Shown one piece after another: positions 61,566 through 64,000 of a stretch of DNA of 64,000 nucleotides. Position numbers and translations under genes: made by a program. A model generated the notes under the pieces. That model ran no database searches, had not been told where the DNA came from, and worked only from the letters and a program-made list of their open reading frames with translations. Every line of letters begins with the position of its first letter. The first letter of the stretch is position 1. The DNA is from Stappia taiwanensis. Lineage in GTDB: Bacteria; Pseudomonadota; Alphaproteobacteria; Rhizobiales; Stappiaceae. The stretch lies in the NCBI RefSeq assembly GCF_014635285.1, contig NZ_BMCR01000002.1:682001-746000 (forward strand), given 5' to 3'.

Positions 61566-62366
61566 ATGACCGAAACCGGCCTGCCAGATGCCGACATCAG
61601 GCTCGATGGATGCGTGGCGATCGTCACCGGCGGCACCCGTGGCATCGGCGCGGACATCGCCCGGGAGTTGCTTGCCGCCGGCGCCGAGGTCGCCGTCTGC
61701 GGTCGCAGCGCGCCGGAGACCTTGCCGCAAGCCGGCGGGCGCAGTGCCCGCTTCTGGCCTTGCGACGTGCGCAAGCATGAGGAGGTGGCCGGTTTCGTCG
61801 AGACGGTCGGGCGGGAGTACGGCCGTATCGACATCCTCGTCAACAACGCCGGCGGCTCGCCGGCAGTGGATGCGGCCACCGTCTCGCCGCGCTTTCACGA
61901 GGCCATTCTCGCGCTCAACCTGACCGCGCCCATTCACCTGTCCCAGGCGGTGGCGCCCTGGATGCGTAAAGGCGCGGAGGCCGGCTCCATCGTCAACATC
62001 GCCAGCGTCTCGGCGACGCGGCCCTCGCCAGGCACCGCCGTCTATGGCGCCGCCAAGGCGGGACTTCTCGGCCTGACCCGCAGCCTTGCCGCCGAATGGG
62101 GGCCGGACATCCGCGTCAATGCCATTGTCGTCGGGCTGGTGGAAACCGGCGGGGAGGCCCAGCCCTATGGCACCGAGGCCGCACGTAGCGCCATTGCCGC
62201 ATCCCTGCCGGCGCGGCGCATGGGCCGACCTGAGGACATCGCCAAGGGCGTGTTGTTCCTTTGCAGTCCGATGGCCCGCTACATTTCCGGGGCCACGCTG
62301 GAGATCCATGGCGGCGGGGAAAAGCCGCTGTTCCTCGATCAGGTCGAGCGGCTGGGCGCGGACTGA
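61566..62366 (+). CDS. SDR-family dehydrogenase (steroid cluster)
   Basis: 266 residues. Cofactor motif TGGTRGIG, NNAGG (about 95-99), active-site S-x(n)-YGAAK and IEIHGG-type C-terminus (LEIHGGGEKP). Arg at the end of beta-2 (VCGRSAPE) suggests NADP(H) preference. It follows fadA6 by 44 bases and resembles the SDRs next to fadA6 and fadE genes in mycobacterial KstR2-type clusters. Exact step not assignable. Confidence 0.8.
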   Translation: MTETGLPDADIRLDGCVAIVTGGTRGIGADIARELLAAGAEVAVCGRSAPETLPQAGGRSARFWPCDVRKHEEVAGFVETVGREYGRIDILVNNAGGSPAVDAATVSPRFHEAILALNLTAPIHLSQAVAPWMRKGAEAGSIVNIASVSATRPSPGTAVYGAAKAGLLGLTRSLAAEWGPDIRVNAIVVGLVETGGEAQPYGTEAARSAIAASLPARRMGRPEDIAKGVLFLCSPMARYISGATLEIHGGGEKPLFLDQVERLGAD

Positions 62367-62431
62367 GCCGCGCCCACCACGCGAAGAGGGCGCGGCCATG
62401 CGTGCCCTCTTCACCCTGTCACCTCACGATC

Positions 62432-63343
62432 TCACTGGCCGTAGACCGGCTTTGCTGTAGGCCGGTCAGCCAACAGGCCCGCGACCGCGTCGCCGACATC
62501 CTCCGCCGGCCATTGAGCACCCCGATCCCGGCTCGGGCCGTCGTTCCAGCCCAGCGCCACCGAAAGCCGTCCGCCCAACAGTTCGAACACCTCGCCGGTG
62601 ACCTTGCCGGACTGGGCCGAACACAGCCAGGCGATCAGCGGCGCGGTGTTTTCCGGCGCGAACAGATCGAAATCCCCGTCCTTGCGCGACATCGACGCGC
62701 CGAATGCCTCCTCGGTCATGCGCGTGCGCGCCTGCGGCGCGATTGCATTGGCGGTGATGCCGTAGCGGACCAGTTCCGCAGCCTGCACCAGCGTCAGGCT
62801 GGCGATCCCCGCCTTGGCGGCCGAATAGGCGCTCTGGCCGATGGAGCCCTGAAGGCCCGCGCCCGAGGTGGTGTTGACGATGCGCGCATCCACATCGCGC
62901 CCGGCCTTGGCCTCGGCCCGCCAATGATCGACCGCGTGGCGCGAGGTGCAGAAATGGCCGCGCAGATGCACCCGCATCATCGCATCCCATTCCTCCGGGG
63001 TTGCCGAGACGAACATCCGGTCGCGCACAAAGCCCGCGTTGTTGACCACCGCATGCAGCGCGCCGAAGGTCTGAAGCGCGGTGTCGACGATGCGCTTGCC
63101 CGCCTCCCAATCGGCGACATCCTCGCCATTGGCCACGGCCCGCCCGCCGGCGGCGGTGATTTCCGCCACCACCTCTTCCGCCGGGCTCTGGCTGGTCTCG
63201 CCCGCCTCGCCGTGGTTGCCGACACCGAGATCATTGACCACGACCGCAGCCCCCTGGCGCGCCAGTTCAAGCGCATAGGCCCGTCCCAGCCCCCGCCCCG
63301 CGCCGGTAACGATCACCACCCGATCCTTGCAAACTCCCATCAT
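62432..63343 (-). CDS. MFE-2-like SDR hydroxyacyl-CoA dehydrogenase (steroid cluster)
   Basis: 303 residues. TGAGRGLGRAYALELARQGA, VVNDLGVGNHGEA and the NNAGFVRD/YSAAK set match the dehydrogenase domain of multifunctional enzyme type 2 and the Rv3548c-like proteins of HIP clusters. Probable role: oxidation of a (3R)-hydroxyacyl-CoA. Its ATGATG start overlaps the stop of the upstream acyl-CoA dehydrogenase, so the two are coupled. Confidence 0.82.
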   Translation of the reverse strand: MMGVCKDRVVIVTGAGRGLGRAYALELARQGAAVVVNDLGVGNHGEAGETSQSPAEEVVAEITAAGGRAVANGEDVADWEAGKRIVDTALQTFGALHAVVNNAGFVRDRMFVSATPEEWDAMMRVHLRGHFCTSRHAVDHWRAEAKAGRDVDARIVNTTSGAGLQGSIGQSAYSAAKAGIASLTLVQAAELVRYGITANAIAPQARTRMTEEAFGASMSRKDGDFDLFAPENTAPLIAWLCSAQSGKVTGEVFELLGGRLSVALGWNDGPSRDRGAQWPAEDVGDAVAGLLADRPTAKPVYGQ

Positions 63344-64000
63344 GCCGTCCTTTTCATTGGCGTCGTCCCTGTCACTTTCGCGACTTGCGGAAACAACCGG
63401 TCAGGTCCGAGCGGCGCGGAGAGGATCCGCTCCGCGATGCGCTGGCGGTGATGCTCCGGTCCGCCCCAGCGCTGGGTGAGCGAGAGCGCCCGCTTCAGAT
63501 AAAGATGCACATCCACCTCCCAGGAGTAGCCCATGGCGCCATGCACCTGAAGCGTGGTCCGCGCCGCCAACGTGGCCGCCTCCCCGGCCGCCAACAGCGC
63601 ATGGGACACCCGCGCGCGGCTCTCCACGCTCTGCGGCACACCCTCGGGAAGAGCGGGCATGAGCGCTGCCGCCGCATGCACCACCGGGCGGGCGAATTCG
63701 ATTTTCACCTGCGCGCTGGCCAGATGATGCTTGATCGCCTGATTGGCGCCGATCGGCCGGCCGAACTGCCGGCGCTCGCCCGCGTATGCAACGGCAAGAT
63801 CGACGCAGGCCTGGGCAAGGCCGACCAGCTCCGCCGCCGTGAACACCGCGCCGCGTTCAGCGGCCCGGGCCAGCAGCGCCGCCATTGCCCCGGGTGCGGC
63901 GATCAGCGCTCCCGCTGCCGGCTCCCCGCTTACCGTGAAAAGCTGACGTAACGGGTCGATGCCCGCTTGCTGAACGCGCCGGACTTCCTCGCTTCGCACC
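63340..64000 (-). CDS. Acyl-CoA dehydrogenase, C-terminal part (cut by window edge)
   Basis: At least 219 residues visible; the gene continues beyond 64000. The segment YAGERRQFGRPIGANQAIKHHLA and the ending LQVHGAMGYSWEVDVHLYLKRA belong to the beta-type, FadE-like subunits used in steroid catabolism. The visible part lacks the catalytic-Glu strand pattern of ordinary MCAD-like enzymes. A partner alpha-type gene may lie next to it outside the window. Confidence 0.85.
   Translation of the reverse strand, partial: VRSEEVRRVQQAGIDPLRQLFTVSGEPAAGALIAAPGAMAALLARAAERGAVFTAAELVGLAQACVDLAVAYAGERRQFGRPIGANQAIKHHLASAQVKIEFARPVVHAAAALMPALPEGVPQSVESRARVSHALLAAGEAATLAARTTLQVHGAMGYSWEVDVHLYLKRALSLTQRWGGPEHHRQRIAERILSAPLGPDRLFPQVAKVTGTTPMKRTA

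Overview
The window is GC-rich, densely coded DNA of alphaproteobacterial character. The clues are the phn gene order with its DUF1045 and hexapeptide-transferase members, TRAP and polyamine-type ABC transporters, a MocR regulator, a very large Gly-rich autotransporter, and translationally coupled operons with short overlaps. A marine or soil heterotroph of the Hyphomicrobiales (Stappiaceae-like) would fit, but that is inference. No rRNA, tRNA or CRISPR array was recognised.

Layout. 0-10 kb: an FkbM methyltransferase, then a C-P lyase operon on the minus strand (phnG-H-I-J-K-L, hexapeptide transferase, DUF1045, phnM-N) with the divergent repressor gene phnF. The shared promoter region carries a candidate PhnF operator and a weaker Pho box. 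10-13.2 kb: a wrecked NRPS locus (C, broken A, PCP, stub of a type II thioesterase) and an unknown protein. 13.5-14.7 kb: a ParS/Xre-RES toxin-antitoxin pair. 14.7-21.4 kb: a mevalonate catabolic unit made of a MocR regulator, degradative HMG-CoA reductase, a three-part TRAP importer and HMG-CoA lyase. 21.4-27.5 kb: an XRE-cupin regulator, an amine oxidoreductase and a polyamine/opine-type ABC importer.

27.6-29.2 kb holds the collapsed second copy of a 6,298-bp tandem duplication covering the preceding locus. Inside it is a foreign insert whose ORF fuses the duplicated solute-binding-protein signal peptide to a phage tail tape-measure-like domain. 29.2-36.2 kb: a 2311-residue autotransporter. 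36.4-43.3 kb: a chemoreceptor with a free periplasmic Cache-like protein, an exported amidohydrolase and a dCache-HAMP class III cyclase. 43.3-46.1 kb: a small HTH regulator divergent from an SQR-like flavoprotein, DUF1641 and NifU-like operon whose NifU lacks one cluster cysteine.

46.1-64 kb: a steroid C/D-ring (HIP) degradation cluster with ipdAB, a MaoC protein, ipdF, echA20, ipdC, several SDRs, a fused double acyl-CoA dehydrogenase, a frameshifted fadD3-like ligase, fadA6 and a second acyl-CoA dehydrogenase cut by the window end. It is interrupted by an orphan branched-chain-type binding protein, a flavin-dependent halogenase-like gene and a secreted SMP-30-like protein. Together these loci describe an organism that scavenges phosphonates, mevalonate, polyamines and steroid remnants.
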